The notes below the pieces were generated by a model. That model did not search any database, had not been told where the DNA came from, and saw only the letters and a program-made list of their open reading frames with translations. This document shows positions 11,401 through 21,460 of a stretch of DNA of 64,000 nt, piece after piece; the first letter of the stretch is position 1, and every line of letters starts with the position of its first letter. Location: positions 13,408,062-13,472,061 of the forward strand of contig NC_050738.1 in assembly GCF_014529535.1 (NCBI RefSeq), in the 5' to 3' direction. The position numbers and the translations under genes were made by a program. The DNA comes from Bradysia coprophila. Its lineage: Eukaryota; Arthropoda; Insecta; Diptera; Sciaridae.

Positions 11401-12954
11401 AAAACCACAAATGTCACATTGCTCAGGCTTGTTGGGTCTAACGTAGAAAAAACGAAAAATTTAAATTTGTCCCCGCACACAGAGGCATAGAGAAACGGTA
11501 TGTTACTCACTTCCGAACGTAGGGCTTTTTCTCCTTTTTCACTTTCGGTCCTTTCGTCCGATCTCGCTTGCGATTTGATTTATTTACTTGAGAATCAACG
11601 GCCACCGTTGGCATAACAATTTCTCCCGTCACCGGGTCCAGTTCAGGTTTTAGTTCATCGACGGAAGTTTCTGCGGCCGATTCAGCCAATGCAGCTGCAT
11701 TGATTTCGACTTTGATATCTTCCGTTGTTTCCTGATCTTCCACAGCGGCAATTTTTCGCTTTGCTGTCGCTTTGCTTTTCCGTTTGGCTGGAGCTTTTCG
11801 TTTGGCTGGCGGTTTTCTTGTGGATGTCCGACTGTTTGTATTAACAATTGGCTCAACAACTATCTGGCAGTTCCCGTCTTTCGGATCGACATAATTTTCG
11901 CTTTCATCTTGGTCCCAGCCATCATCATCACCAAATGTGTCGGCGAAAAAGGTATTGTGGTGGTCCTGCAAATATCGGTTTGTTTGTGTTCAATGAAATT
12001 GTTAAAGCAATGGACACTGCAAATACTTACACTTGAATCGTCGTCACCTTCGTTCTTCACATTGTTAAAATTTAGTCGAATTTTTCTCAGTTTATCGACT
12101 GATTCTATACATTGATTCCGGAATGAATGGCTGTCGAGTAGTTTTTGATGGCATTCGGTGCATATGAACAGTGGTAGACCATCTGTTGGTGTTGTCTGTA
12201 AAGACGAAAGTTATTCTCGAATAAGTTTGGAAACAACAACTGCTTTGCAGGGGTGAAGATCAACGGATGAGTCCTGTAAGGAACTAACAATCGAGGTTGT
12301 TTACCAAACGGCAAATCTAGCAACGTTCAAAGCAAGTAACAAAAACCACCGGGGGAATTTATTACTCGTCTATGAGATGACATAATATACGTTCCTAGCC
12401 TGTTAACTAACAGTTCCAACGCCGGTGGAATGGAAGATTCAATGTAATTTAGAGTTAACTTAAATTTCAATATGACAAAAAGAACCAATTTATTTATCAA
12501 GATGTTAATCTTGTCGTGCTTCTTTACATAAAACACGAAGACACGTTTAGACATAACACGTTCGCTTATATACGTACGGATAATGCGTTGGTGTGGATGT
12601 TACCAACCACCAGAGCATGTTATACAAACCATTAAATACGGAACGGATAAATGCACTTGCTTAATGCTACGATGGGTAGTAATAGTAGACTAAATTCACC
12701 GAAAGCAGAAGTATTCTCTAGTGAAACTGAGAGTATTCTGTAGAAATACTACCAGTAGATCTAATATTTACCTCTAATCCAGTACATTCACTTAACATAT
12801 TTACAATGCCATTATCACCGCACGAATTCGTGAAATCGAAGCAGCCGCCATCATTTTCCTCCTTGAAAATCGGTTTCAAATTTTTCTGTTTTCTCGTACA
12901 AAACCGACACAAACTGTTAAATTCTTTAACGCTTAACGTAGCTAGCACTTCCAT
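5041..12954 (-). CDS. ZAD C2H2 zinc-finger gene A with four alternative terminal finger cassettes
   Basis: Shared exons (minus strand): 12772-12954 and 12031-12195 (ZAD), 11511-11965 (acidic, then Lys/Arg-rich linker), 11359-11437, 11263-11295 and 11145-11200. The ZAD shows CRFC in exon 1 and FICTECHQKLLDS...RNQC in exon 2, the Cys pairs that bind zinc for dimerisation. The linker has repeated PAKRK units typical of DNA-tethering tails. Exons 4-6 make a lone C..C...H..H finger and a finger split over two introns, ending IN(AG) in phase 2. Four downstream exons all accept phase 2 and restore Arg at the junction: T1 8077-8545, T2 7450-7738 plus 7236-7385, T3 5720-6164, T4 5041-5485. Predicted proteins are 479, 469, 471 and 471 aa; each exon sum divides by three. 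No other ZAD or linker exon was found near T1-T4. ZAD proteins are nuclear DNA-binding regulators. Alternative: the cassettes are remnants of tandem genes. Confidence 0.75.
5720..6164 (-). CDS. Terminal zinc-finger cassette T3 of gene A
   Basis: The acceptor CTTCCTTCCAG ends at 6165 (phase 2). The exon has five fingers: CSHPDC, FECEMC, HRCPYC, FSCGLC and FQCTIC. The first is of the C-x4-C form, the others C-x2-C. It ends SGISVL-stop. A poly(A) signal (AATAAA on the minus strand) is at 5637-5642. The size (445 bp), phase and finger order equal those of T4, but the first two fingers differ strongly, so the DNA specificity would change. Confidence 0.85.
6499..6873. mobile_element. Foldback MITE, 375 bp
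   Basis: The ends are perfect 21-bp inverted repeats, GTGCCTGAAGTTAGCTTAGTA at 6499-6519 and its complement at 6853-6873. The interior is itself largely palindromic around 6700 (TTGTACCTA and AGAAATAGAAG arms). There is no ORF. It sits between cassettes T3 and T2, inside the long 3' intron region of gene A. No clear target duplication was seen. Confidence 0.85.
7236..7738 (-). CDS. Terminal zinc-finger cassette T2 of gene A (two exons)
   Basis: The first exon (7450-7738) begins after CTTTTTCTTGCAG in phase 2 and has fingers YQCQFC, ETCQIC, FSCDHC and the first half of FSCGIC. It stops at TTT|GTATGA. The second exon (7236-7385) resumes with VNTSSACVHRRVH after a 64-bp intron. If the intron is not removed, translation stops at once (TGA at 7444-7446). 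The last finger is degenerate: C-x-C spacing and no second His (FSCVCG...HIRTRG). A poly(A) signal is at 7107-7112. T2 is the only cassette with an internal intron. Confidence 0.82.
8077..8545 (-). CDS. Terminal zinc-finger cassette T1 of gene A
   Basis: The acceptor TTCTTATTGCAG is followed by phase-2 G|AGG. Five standard C2H2 fingers follow (FKCDLC, WSCDIC, VHCDYC, YSCGFC, FECKIC), then the tail VAGPVLSHSK-stop (8077-8079). A poly(A) signal is at 8012-8017. This cassette is nearest to the shared exons and would be met first by the polymerase, so the others need readthrough or skipping. Confidence 0.86.
8546..11144. other. Long intron of gene A, no gene seen
   Basis: This separates shared exon 6 from cassette T1. 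It is AT-rich with short unconvincing ORFs only. A small (AGAGT)n run lies near 9040, an ATCGAATTCTACA duplication near 8870, and a weak direct repeat of about 70 bp near 9610 and 9860. No coding or RNA feature could be supported. Confidence 0.6.
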
Positions 12955-13346
12955 TGTCCGTACACCGATATTATATTGATGTTAAAGTTGGTCAAAATGT
13001 TGCATACTCTCTAAATTAAATGCGATATAGTAACCGAACAAAGCGACACGACAGACATTTTGATGTTAACAGTGCTGTCGGTGCTGTCACAAAATGTGTT
13101 GATGAACGTGAAGAAAATGGCCTGTATTTCAAAATATATTTGGCGCGAGCATTTAAAACACAATTTTGCTCAAGATCGAAATGATAGTTGCCCAATAGGT
13201 TTGTTCCACGTAACTGTAAAGACGAACTTTGACAACACGAACAACGACGATTTCATCCACAGAGATGAATATAACCTAAAAGATAAACGTTACATTTTTC
13301 GAAACACACATGAATTAGTTTACATGCTAAGGCTATTAAAAGCAGC

Positions 13347-13676
13347 GCCTATTTTTGGAAAATTTCTTGGATTTTTTTTCCAATATTTCCAAAAAATTGC
13401 ACAAATTTTCCAAAAACTGCGAACGTCCGAAAATTTTTCCATCATTTCGAACGGTTTTGGCAATTCCTGAGCTCAGCCTTGTGTTTTAGCCGACTCTCAA
13501 TTATCTTGTTTGATTATTGACACTCTCATCTATCAAATTAATCATGCTCGACTTCATTTGGAATGGTTCGAAATGGTGGAAAAATTCGGTTTTTGGACGT
13601 TCGCAGTTTTTGGAAATTTTTGGCAATATTTTGGAAATTTTGGAAAAAAATTCCAAAAAAATTTCCAAAAATAGGC
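13347..13676. mobile_element. Inverted-repeat element, about 330 bp
   Basis: The arms at 13347-13455 and 13560-13676 are imperfect reverse complements, both reading GCCTATTTTTGG inwards from the ends and sharing CTGCGAACGTCC. Poly-T/GGAAA-like tracts fill the arms. There is no ORF. Confidence 0.75.
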
Positions 13677-13716
13677 CCTGATTAAAATTTGTTAACATTA
13701 GACTTTCGAGCCGCAC

Positions 13717-13850
13717 CAACGCACTTCAAGCATGAGTGGTACTCTAAATAGAGTACTCAAAATGTAAAAAATACGTGGAATTTTTTCTGCATACGAAATA
13801 GTACTCTATTGTGCAGCTGTCACTCGAAGTACTTTTGCTTGAGTGCGTTG
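13717..13850. mobile_element. MITE family 'CAACGCACT' copy 1, 7-bp TSD
   Basis: The ends are CAACGCACTTCAAGCA and TGCTTGAGTGCGTTG, flanked on both sides by GCCGCAC (13710-13716 and 13851-13857), a 7-bp target duplication. Further copies lie at 21930-22126 and 32296-32418. Confidence 0.85.
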
Positions 13851-14335
13851 GCCGCACGCATGTAAATTCTAAATATAAACCATTAGCAACGATCTGAAAA
13901 AATTTCAAACTTCCTGTGTGATATGCATACTTGTAGGTGGATTTTAAATGTTTACGTAAAGTAAAATGCAAATATAAAGTGACCGGTTGATATAATGCTA
14001 TTTGTTCCGAGGGGTAAACCACTACATGAAATGGTGTACAATTCCCTTTAGATCAAACCATAGATTGTCTTGAAACTTAATTTCTTTCGTATTCAGTGAT
14101 GATACCTTTGATCTAATTTAACAATAAACAAATTGTTGTCATATTTACCAACTAATTAACCACCAGCTGTGAATGAAACAAAGAAGGGGTTTTACCATTT
14201 ATTTCACTTGAAATACTTGATACAAGTAAAACCAACAGGTTATGGGCTCAGGATTGGTTTTGTTATCTAACCTAGTTTTAATCTGTTAATTCATGACAAT
14301 AAACGAAATGTTCTGATCCGCATTTTAGCAATTAA

Positions 14336-14712
14336 CCTGTTACAGACGGCAAGCATATGACCAGTATTATTATCGGTTCTATTACTTCCCAACGATCATA
14401 TTTTTAACCTGTTGATTTCACAGGACTTCAATTTTTTTACGTGTTACGGCATGTTTCATTTTCATTTACATTGCCTAATCACGTAAAGCATTGTACTTAC
14501 GAGGTTCCAAGTTGTGTATTTGACAAGTGGGGAATACAACCCTCCCCTTCGGGTCGGGCTGTAACACCCCACTTATCAAATACACAAATTGGAACCTCCG
14601 AAGTAATATACTATTAACATATATTTTACTATATGAAGGACCATGTTACCATAAGCTTGTCATTATTTTTGTTATCGTTACCGATAAAAGATGAATAGCC
14701 GTATGTCACAGG
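14336..14712. mobile_element. piggyBac-like MITE with TTAA target duplication
   Basis: Ends CCTGTTACAGACGG and CCGTATGTCACAGG are inverted repeats bounded by TTAA at 14332-14335 and 14713-14716. The duplicated LRR promoter near 18250 has a single TTAA at the matching place, an empty site. A second palindromic element (14430-14612) is nested inside. Confidence 0.85.
14430..14612 (-). mobile_element. Palindromic MITE family 'GGTTCCAAG' copy 1
   Basis: This copy is in inverse orientation relative to 19148-19320 and 21181-21363. The core is an imperfect palindrome with GAGGTTCCAAGTTGTG arms and a GC-rich loop (CCCTCCCCTTCGGG). An asymmetric tail contains ACGTGTTACGGCATG. Confidence 0.82.
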
Positions 14713-14920
14713 TTAAATCCAATGAATGATTTACCACCGACGAGTGCGTACTTATGTTAATAGTCAAATTACAACCCGAAGTCCCCTTTAACTTCGAGAG
14801 TTCCCTTCATATATTATATGCAGATAAAATGATAATGAAATTTAATAAAATTTACTGATTATGTTTAGAGTCTCGCAGTTCAGTAAAATATTACCAACAT
14901 AAAACTTCCAACTCGTGAAA

Positions 14921-16693
14921 ATGGTGTGTACGCGTTGGTTTCATTCTATTTTCGTAATTTTACAATTACATGTCAGTTTAATTGCAAATCATAGTGACGA
15001 TATTGTGGAATGTGACTTCACTGAAAGTGGAGATCTAAGATTTTATTGTAGTGGATCAGTTGAACAAGAGAATTCGCGTAAAAACTTATACTTTTGTTGT
15101 GAAAGCTATTTCTATTGTTACGGGGGAAGTTCGAAATATAAGCAAAACATTAAATCAATTGAATTTATGCCTGGATGTCGTTTCTCTCGTTTGGAACTCA
15201 ACCTCTTCAAAACGTATAGTGCAACACAAAAACTCAATTTAAAAAATGTGGACCTTGAGATAGTGCGATTACAGGATTTTACCTATGCTGAACATTTGAT
15301 GGAATTCGATGCTTCACACAACAAACTAATCGAAATTCCTACCATGCTCTTTGTAAATGCACCCGAAATAACCAAAGTGGATTTGTCATTCAATGAAATA
15401 AGTCGTATTGATCCTATGGCATTTGAGCATTCGTCTGCAGATCATTCGAGCAAATTAAGTATCTTAGATCTATCGAATAATAAAATCACTTCAATTGATA
15501 ATCGAACATTTGCTGCCCTGCCAGCGCTCACCACATTATATTTGAGTTCTAATCTCATTCAAGTAATTGACACCGGTGTTTTCGCTCAAAATAAAGACCT
15601 TAATCTCCTGCAATTGCCTTACAATGAATTAACGACATTTGCATGCCAATATTTTGAAAACGTGAAAATTTTGGACTTAATGGGCAACAGATTAACGTCG
15701 TTTGATGGTGATTGTATGAGTGGAAAGAGTGAAGGCAGTTATCTGGATTTGAATATCGAAAACAATCAATTAACAATCATCACACTGAACAGCAACTGGA
15801 CGCATTTGCGAGCATTTTCAAATGAATTGGAATGGATAACCATCGAATCGAATTTAGATGTCTTGGAAACATTCAACGTGTCTCAAAACAAAATCGAAAA
15901 CGTTCCACAAATTTTCAATCGACTCGGTAAGGCACTGAAATTTTTGGACGTAACGAACAACTTCGTGGGTAAACTGAATGTTAGCACATTCATGAAAATG
16001 GAAAACCTTGAAAAATTGGTACTACGAAATACAAGTCTTTCAAACATTCAATACGGAACGTTCCACTACCAAAAACATCTCAAGCTTTTGGACATTTCAT
16101 TCAATAATTTCAAAACGCTAAAATTCAACGCTTTTGCGCGTGATTTGCGACAACTAGAAAGTTTATTTTTAGATGGAAACGATTTAACGGAAGTGGATGG
16201 ATTGACAACAGTAAAATTTCCAAAAGTGACCCTTCTCGGAATTACAAAGAATAATTTCACCTGCGAATATTTGAGCGACTTTATGCGAGACTGGATTGAT
16301 GTCACTTTTGTGTCCGATGCATTACTGAATGGAAATCACATTGAAAAAGTTGCATGCTATGAAGGTACTGAGGTCCAATATAACACTCAATTTCATGATT
16401 ATGTCACACAAAAGTGGAGAATTGAATCGGTGACGACAAAAAATCAGCCAGCGACTAAATTGATTGAGGATGTAGAAAACGGTTCAACGAATCGCGTCCT
16501 GTTGGTACTTGTTCTCGTCGTTTTATGCACAATATGCGTTGTTGTTGTTACGAAGAACGTTATTTTGATTTGGCGTTCTCTCAGGTTTAGAGACGAGGTG
16601 AATGTAACCTATTGCAATGAAAAACGTTACGATCATGGTCTTGCTGAAAATTCAGTTGAAATAATTAGAACGGATCTTCTGACTTCCGATTAA
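14921..16693 (+). CDS. Leucine-rich-repeat type I transmembrane protein
   Basis: This is a single exon of 590 codons. ATG 14921 is chosen because it starts a signal peptide (FHSIFVILQLHVSLIA, cleavage about residue 24). A Cys-rich N-cap (VECDF...FYCSG...FCCES) precedes about 12 repeats of L..L.L..N.(I/L) form from residue 80 to 460, for example LSILDLSNNKITSIDNRTF and LKLLDISFNNFKTLKFNAF. One hydrophobic helix (LLVLVLVVLCTICVVVV, about 525-546) is followed by a basic 39-residue tail with no TIR or kinase domain. It is likely a cell-surface recognition or adhesion protein, resembling short insect LRR receptors. Ligand and orthologue are unknown. A poly(A) signal is at 16755-16760. A 5' partial duplicate lies at 18105-18725. 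Confidence 0.85.
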   Translation: MVCTRWFHSIFVILQLHVSLIANHSDDIVECDFTESGDLRFYCSGSVEQENSRKNLYFCCESYFYCYGGSSKYKQNIKSIEFMPGCRFSRLELNLFKTYSATQKLNLKNVDLEIVRLQDFTYAEHLMEFDASHNKLIEIPTMLFVNAPEITKVDLSFNEISRIDPMAFEHSSADHSSKLSILDLSNNKITSIDNRTFAALPALTTLYLSSNLIQVIDTGVFAQNKDLNLLQLPYNELTTFACQYFENVKILDLMGNRLTSFDGDCMSGKSEGSYLDLNIENNQLTIITLNSNWTHLRAFSNELEWITIESNLDVLETFNVSQNKIENVPQIFNRLGKALKFLDVTNNFVGKLNVSTFMKMENLEKLVLRNTSLSNIQYGTFHYQKHLKLLDISFNNFKTLKFNAFARDLRQLESLFLDGNDLTEVDGLTTVKFPKVTLLGITKNNFTCEYLSDFMRDWIDVTFVSDALLNGNHIEKVACYEGTEVQYNTQFHDYVTQKWRIESVTTKNQPATKLIEDVENGSTNRVLLVLVLVVLCTICVVVVTKNVILIWRSLRFRDEVNVTYCNEKRYDHGLAENSVEIIRTDLLTSD

Positions 16694-18104
16694 TAATATG
16701 CAACTGATAAAGAGTGTAAGAGCCTTGGTATAAGTAATTATTTCTATTTGTTGAAATAAATTCATGATAGTCTCTGTTGTACGTTTGTTATTTATGAATG
16801 ATTCGATTTCGTAGGTTTTTAAACACTTTATAATAGCGACCAGCAGATTTTGAGAAAAAAGTTTCATATTTCAATAAAAAGAAGATTTCCCATGAAAACC
16901 ATTGAAAAAAAATATTTAATTTTTTTATAGAAATTACTGAAATATATTGTTGCCATCCCGATGCCATCCCATTTATTAGAATCTTAGTGAGAATCCAATT
17001 AGAATGAATTAGAATGGTTCGGATATCCTTTTCGTCTCATTCAAATTACAGCTTTTAAAATGAGATCTAAAATCAAGCAGACATTTTTCAGAGATTCTGT
17101 TTACACTTTTGTTCTACAGAATAATAATCTACATCAATTAAAAATAAATTATTTATACTGCACACGGTCTATTGTTGATGTTTGATTTTGAAACACAGCG
17201 CATATACATATTGTATATTGTAAACATCAGTTGAATTTGTCAATAAAGAATTCATGATTATTCCAGGCGTGTTTCATCGACAATATTACACACAATTGGC
17301 GATAAAAGTGAGAATTTCATACAAAAACTCACCTTCAGTGATGATTCTCGTCGCCGTGACGATGTAGTGTTTTTTTTTTGTATGTCCATCAGGATTAGAT
17401 TGGTGTGTTTCCGCATATCTAATAAAATTGTGATCTGCGTGACCTATTCAGACCTATTTACAGCCTTAGAAAATTCTTCTAGTTTATTGTGATATTTCTA
17501 GTCATGCTTCGATCCCTCACCAGGCTATAATGTGGACTGCTACGAAATTTTCAGAATCAGGTATTTCTGATGCAACAAATCTATTGAAATGATTATCTTC
17601 ATAAGCTAAATTATTTTGAAAGATGATGGAGAGTCAACGAAAGCCCTATGTACACTGCATTTTCACGTCGTCTTTTAAGATTTCAAAGTCGATTTTACCG
17701 AGGTTGAAATGTTATGAATGACAAACACAAAATTGAACTTAAATTGATGAAACCTGTGTTAAAAAGATGTATCCAAGAAATTACAAATAAATCGTTTATT
17801 GTTTACTGTCTCTGAAAAAAAGCAAAATAATATTCACGTAAGACATAACACGTTTCGTGTTCGGACTTCCACCCCATAAACTGGTCGTACTGCAAGCGAA
17901 AATAAAATTCTTAGTGCTCTAAATTTATCAATAAGCAAAAACCGTATTGAATTCTATCGAAGGCGGATCAAAGGCAAAGGCTGACAAAGCCGTGTTGTTT
18001 AAGCGGTGTAACTAAGAATGTCGGTCACAATTCAGGGTTCCAGATATCCAAATTTGAGGGCATTTGGCCAAGGTATGCTTGATTTTGTTTTAATTGAGGT
18101 TTTC
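16694..18104. other. Intergenic, no gene seen
   Basis: AT-rich sequence after the LRR gene. Both strands lack ORFs with recognisable domains, and no long inverted repeat or tandem array was seen. Confidence 0.55.
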
Positions 18105-18725
18105 ACATTTATTTCACTTGAAATACTTGATACCAGAAAAACCAACAGGTTATGGGCTCAGGATTGTCCGTGCTATCAGACCTAGTATAAATTTGTATTT
18201 GTTAGTTCATGACAATAAACGAAATGTTCTGATCCACATGATTTTATCAATTAAATCTAATGAATGATTTGTCAACGAGCGATTACATATTTTAATAGAA
18301 AAGATCATTATATTAAAATACAACCCGACGTCCATTTGAACTTCAAGAGTTCCCTTCATATATTATAAACAGGTAAAGTGATAATGAAATTTAATAAAGA
18401 TTTTCAATAAATATCACCAACATAAAACTTCCAACTCGTGAAATAGTAATTTATGCACCCGAGGTGCAAAGTACTTTATTAGGCTCTAGATGTGTAATTA
18501 TGACACGAGGCCGCAGGCCGTGTGTCATAATACACATCGTGAGCCTAATAAATTACTTTGCATCGAGTTGCATACAACGTTTTGTGCCACAGAGGCATTT
18601 AAAGTTTGCAAAATTTGCATATTATGATGCTGAGTGGTACGTTGGTTTCATTTTATTTTCGTGATTTTACAATTACATATCAGTTTAATTGCAAATCGTA
18701 GTGATGTAATGGAATGTGACTTGTA
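18105..18725 (+). pseudogene. Duplicated promoter and 5' end of the LRR gene
   Basis: Blocks match 14190-14335, 14713-14920 and about 14935-15018, including the start region AAAACTTCCAACTCGTGAAA and the signal-peptide coding DNA. The ATG is missing and a palindromic element splits the copy at the start codon (18445-18632). Homology stops after the codons for VECD, so only about 30 codons were copied. It is nonfunctional as a protein gene. Confidence 0.85.
18445..18632. mobile_element. Palindromic MITE inserted in the LRR pseudogene
   Basis: Inverted arms carry GTGCAAAGTACTTTATTAGG-like and CCTAATAAATTACTTTGCA sequence around a GC-rich centre GAGGCCGCAGGCCG flanked by TGTGTAATTATGACAC / TGTGTCATAATACACA. 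The LRR gene itself lacks this insertion. The right boundary is approximate. Confidence 0.7.
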
Positions 18726-20018
18726 GTGACTTCCCATCAGGATTCCAACACGTTTGTTTATTTGGAAAACCTCGCTGTCTTGTGAAGGACATAGTGGAAG
18801 TAACTGATGTTGACTAGCATGCTCTAGTCTGAGACCGCCACTGTGCTTTAAAGTCGAAACAGATTATCTTGCATTCACTTGGTCACGCAAGTTGTTTTCT
18901 TTTGGAATAAATTGAAACAGCCGAATTGAGTGTTTTTGTTTGTGAGAATTAGTACATTGAATTACAGGGGCCGAAAGTAAAAAAATTCAACAGTGGGCTT
19001 TACTTTTGCCCCGAGTCGTGCATACTATTTTTTTATACCAACTACGAAACTCGATACGTGTCGCTGTCGCAAACACCAGAACCAAAATTTTGAAATAAGA
19101 AGGTATTTAGGCAGAAAATGCTGCGGCAGCTCCCTGTCACATGAAATAGTATATTACTTCAGATGTTCCAAGTTGTGTATTTGATAAGTGAGGTGTTACA
19201 GCCCGACCCGAAGAAGATGGCTGTATTCCCCACTTGTCAAATAACAACTTGGAAACTCGTAAGTACAATGCTTTACGTGATTAGGCAATGAAAATGAAAC
19301 ATGCCATAACACGTAAAATTTAATAAATTAGCCATCACAACAAAAACACACACAAAAATTAACAAATAACTAACAAAATCTTTCAGCAACAAAATATCAA
19401 CTTCGTCTGTGTTTAGTTATTTACGTATCTGCTTTGGACGGAGATTTTAGGCAGTTTCGTGAATTACAAAAAACCACTCCGTTTTGCCTCCGTTTCTCTA
19501 TACCACGCCCCTTTCCTATTGTTGAAAGAGAGAAATGGAGAGAAAACGGAGTGCTTTTTTCGTAAAAGGAAATCAAGACTAAACGTGTGAGAGATTTGAA
19601 AATAGTACAACACATGAAGTGATAATATTTATTGAGAAAGTAAGGATCTGTAGCGAATCGTAAAATTTAATAAATAAATAAAAAATCAAAATATGTCTCC
19701 AGAAATAAACTGTCAGTCATTTGCCGTCATTTGAAAAAAAAATTATTTGTTTTCACTTTTCTGGAGTCATAAGAAACTTAACTCGAAAAAAAGACCAAAA
19801 TAATTTGCATAATAAACTTAACTCACAAAAAATTTACACATAAGAAACTTAATTCAAAAACAATGCCAACAAATAATTTGCATTTTTGCAAAAGAAGGCG
19901 GAGATACGACCCATAATATATACGAACGAAGAGGTAGACTTTACACAGGCGAATTTACTTAAAATAGGACCAGCTTGAATCGGTGGGATGTTTGTCGGAA
20001 ATCAAAACCAGAAAACGC
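18726..20018. other. Intergenic with MITE pieces
   Basis: This holds palindromic copy 2 (19148-19320) and a fragment near 19425-19465 resembling one arm of the element at 22706-22815. No supportable gene. Confidence 0.55.
19148..19320 (+). mobile_element. Palindromic MITE family 'GGTTCCAAG' copy 2
   Basis: Begins AGTATATTACTTC and ends near ACACGTAAAA, in the same order as copy 3. It is more diverged in the palindrome (ATGTTCCAAG for GAGGTTCCAAG). Confidence 0.82.
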
Positions 20019-20026
20019 TATATAAA
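20019..20026 (+). promoter_or_regulatory. TATA box of the small secreted-protein gene
   Basis: TATATAAA lies 76 bases before the ATG at 20102, so a start site near 20050 would give a short leader. It fits a strongly tissue-specific gene. Confidence 0.7.
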
Positions 20027-20101
20027 TGTCGAAGGACGCAACGTATTTAAATTTTGCAATTGAATACAAGTGCATCGTAGCTGGATTTGAAAATAAAATA
20101 A

Positions 20102-20431
20102 ATGGAAGAAATGAAGCTGTTTATCCAGCTACTTATATTTGCAACAACAATTTGTGTTGCATTGTCAGATTGGTACTTCCCGAGGTGTTTTTATACTGAT
20201 TGCAGCCCATCACCGGTGATTGCATGTCCAGTTCCATATTGGTTCATTTATCAAGATTATTGTATCTTAAATGAAACGGGAGAAAGAGGACGCCTTCTTC
20301 TCTGTTGTGAACCGCTGACAGAAATAACAACAACGACAACATCGACAACAACGCAACGTCCAACACCACCGACACCATCGACAACAACACCACGTCCAAC
20401 GCCCCCAACACGGTCAGCACAAAGATGTTAG
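20102..20431 (+). CDS. Small secreted Cys-rich protein with Thr/Pro tail
   Basis: 109 codons, single exon. ATG 20102 or the one at 20111 gives a clear signal peptide (MKLFIQLLIFATTICVALS). The mature part has a compact Cys-rich unit (CFYTDC...CPVPYW...YC...LLLCC), then a Thr/Pro region (TTTTSTTTQRPTPPTPSTTT) like an O-glycosylated mucin stalk, with a terminal RC-stop. The perfect TATA box upstream fits a secretory-tissue product (salivary, cuticle or peritrophic). The family is not recognised; the role is inferred only from composition. Confidence 0.8.
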   Translation: MEEMKLFIQLLIFATTICVALSDWYFPRCFYTDCSPSPVIACPVPYWFIYQDYCILNETGERGRLLLCCEPLTEITTTTTSTTTQRPTPPTPSTTTPRPTPPTRSAQRC

Positions 20432-21180
20432 AGCTATTTTTGGAGTCTGAAATGTATTTTTGCTGACACTTAAGAGAAAATAGTAATATATGAGAGAAGA
20501 AAAACACGAAGTAAATTTCATTTCAAATACCATCGAATCCGGTAAAAGATCCTTAAAAGATCTGACGCTCCAGCTTTAGTTGCATTAAATTTCCACAAGT
20601 TTAGTGTAGGCTGGACATGGACAAAAGCTCAATGCAGAGTTGATAATGAACGTCAATGTGAGGTAAATATAAGAGAGTGCTACAATAGTATTTAACTTTC
20701 TTATTTCTTCCGTATTTTTTTGTCTAAAGACTCCTCCTTACATTTCCTCATTAGTAAGGAGACCACTTTTGAGATCTGAATTGAACTTTAAACAGGTGAA
20801 CAAAATAATGGTTAGTTCGTCTTAAGTCCCAGTGTATTCCTCGGTCTATTCATGAAAGAATTGAATGCACCTTACCAAAAACTACACAGCTTACACATTG
20901 TCGACGATCGCTATTAACGGAGAAAGATTGAAACAACACACAAGTCACCACTGCCTATATTCGCGAAAATATTTTCACGAATTTTCTGAAATTTTCACGA
21001 TTTTCTCAAATTTTCGTGAATTTTTGCGTTGGGGAGAATATCCCTCCAGTACAAGTAGAAACAGTAGAACCATCGATGCCGACCAACCGACGAATTTAGA
21101 AGAAGTAAAATTCTTAACACTTTTTAATCACTTTGACCTTCGACTTAACCAACGAAATTACTTTATTAAAATAATTTAAT

Positions 21181-21363
21181 AGTATATTACTTCCGAGGTT
21201 CCAAGTTGTGTATTTGATAAGTGGGGTGTTACAGCCCGACCCGAAGGGGAGGGCTGTATTCCCCACTTGTCTAATAACAACTTGGAACCTCGTAAGTACA
21301 ATGCTTTACGTGATTAGGTAATGTAAATGAAAATGAAACATGCCGTAACACGTAAAAAAAATT
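21181..21363 (+). mobile_element. Palindromic MITE family 'GGTTCCAAG' copy 3
   Basis: This is the best preserved copy: AGTATATTACTTCCGAGG at the left end, a palindrome centred on CCGAAGGGGAGG, and a tail to CACGTAAAAAAAATT. It ends just beside the GC-rich insert. Confidence 0.85.
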
Positions 21364-21460
21364 AACTGCAAGAGCGATAGTGAATGATGAGCACATTACA
21401 AAGCTGCTAAGGAAATGTCTGTATTAAGTTCTACTGAGTTATAAACAATGAAAACCCCAT

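Larger units (their letters stand above)
12955..14335. other. Intergenic region with two inverted-repeat elements
   Basis: This is the upstream region of gene A and of the LRR gene. A reading frame at 13060-13470 runs into an inverted repeat and shows no domain, so no gene is called. It holds the elements at 13347-13676 and 13717-13850. Confidence 0.6.

Noticed and set aside
13060..13470. 136-codon plus-strand frame upstream of the LRR gene
   Set aside because: Its second half lies in an inverted-repeat element and no motif, signal peptide or splice logic supports it.
20560..20660. Exon-like frame with WTWTKAQC and CE before GTAAAT, after the secreted-protein gene
   Set aside because: Could be a lectin-like exon, but it is too short, has a stop upstream and no partner exon.
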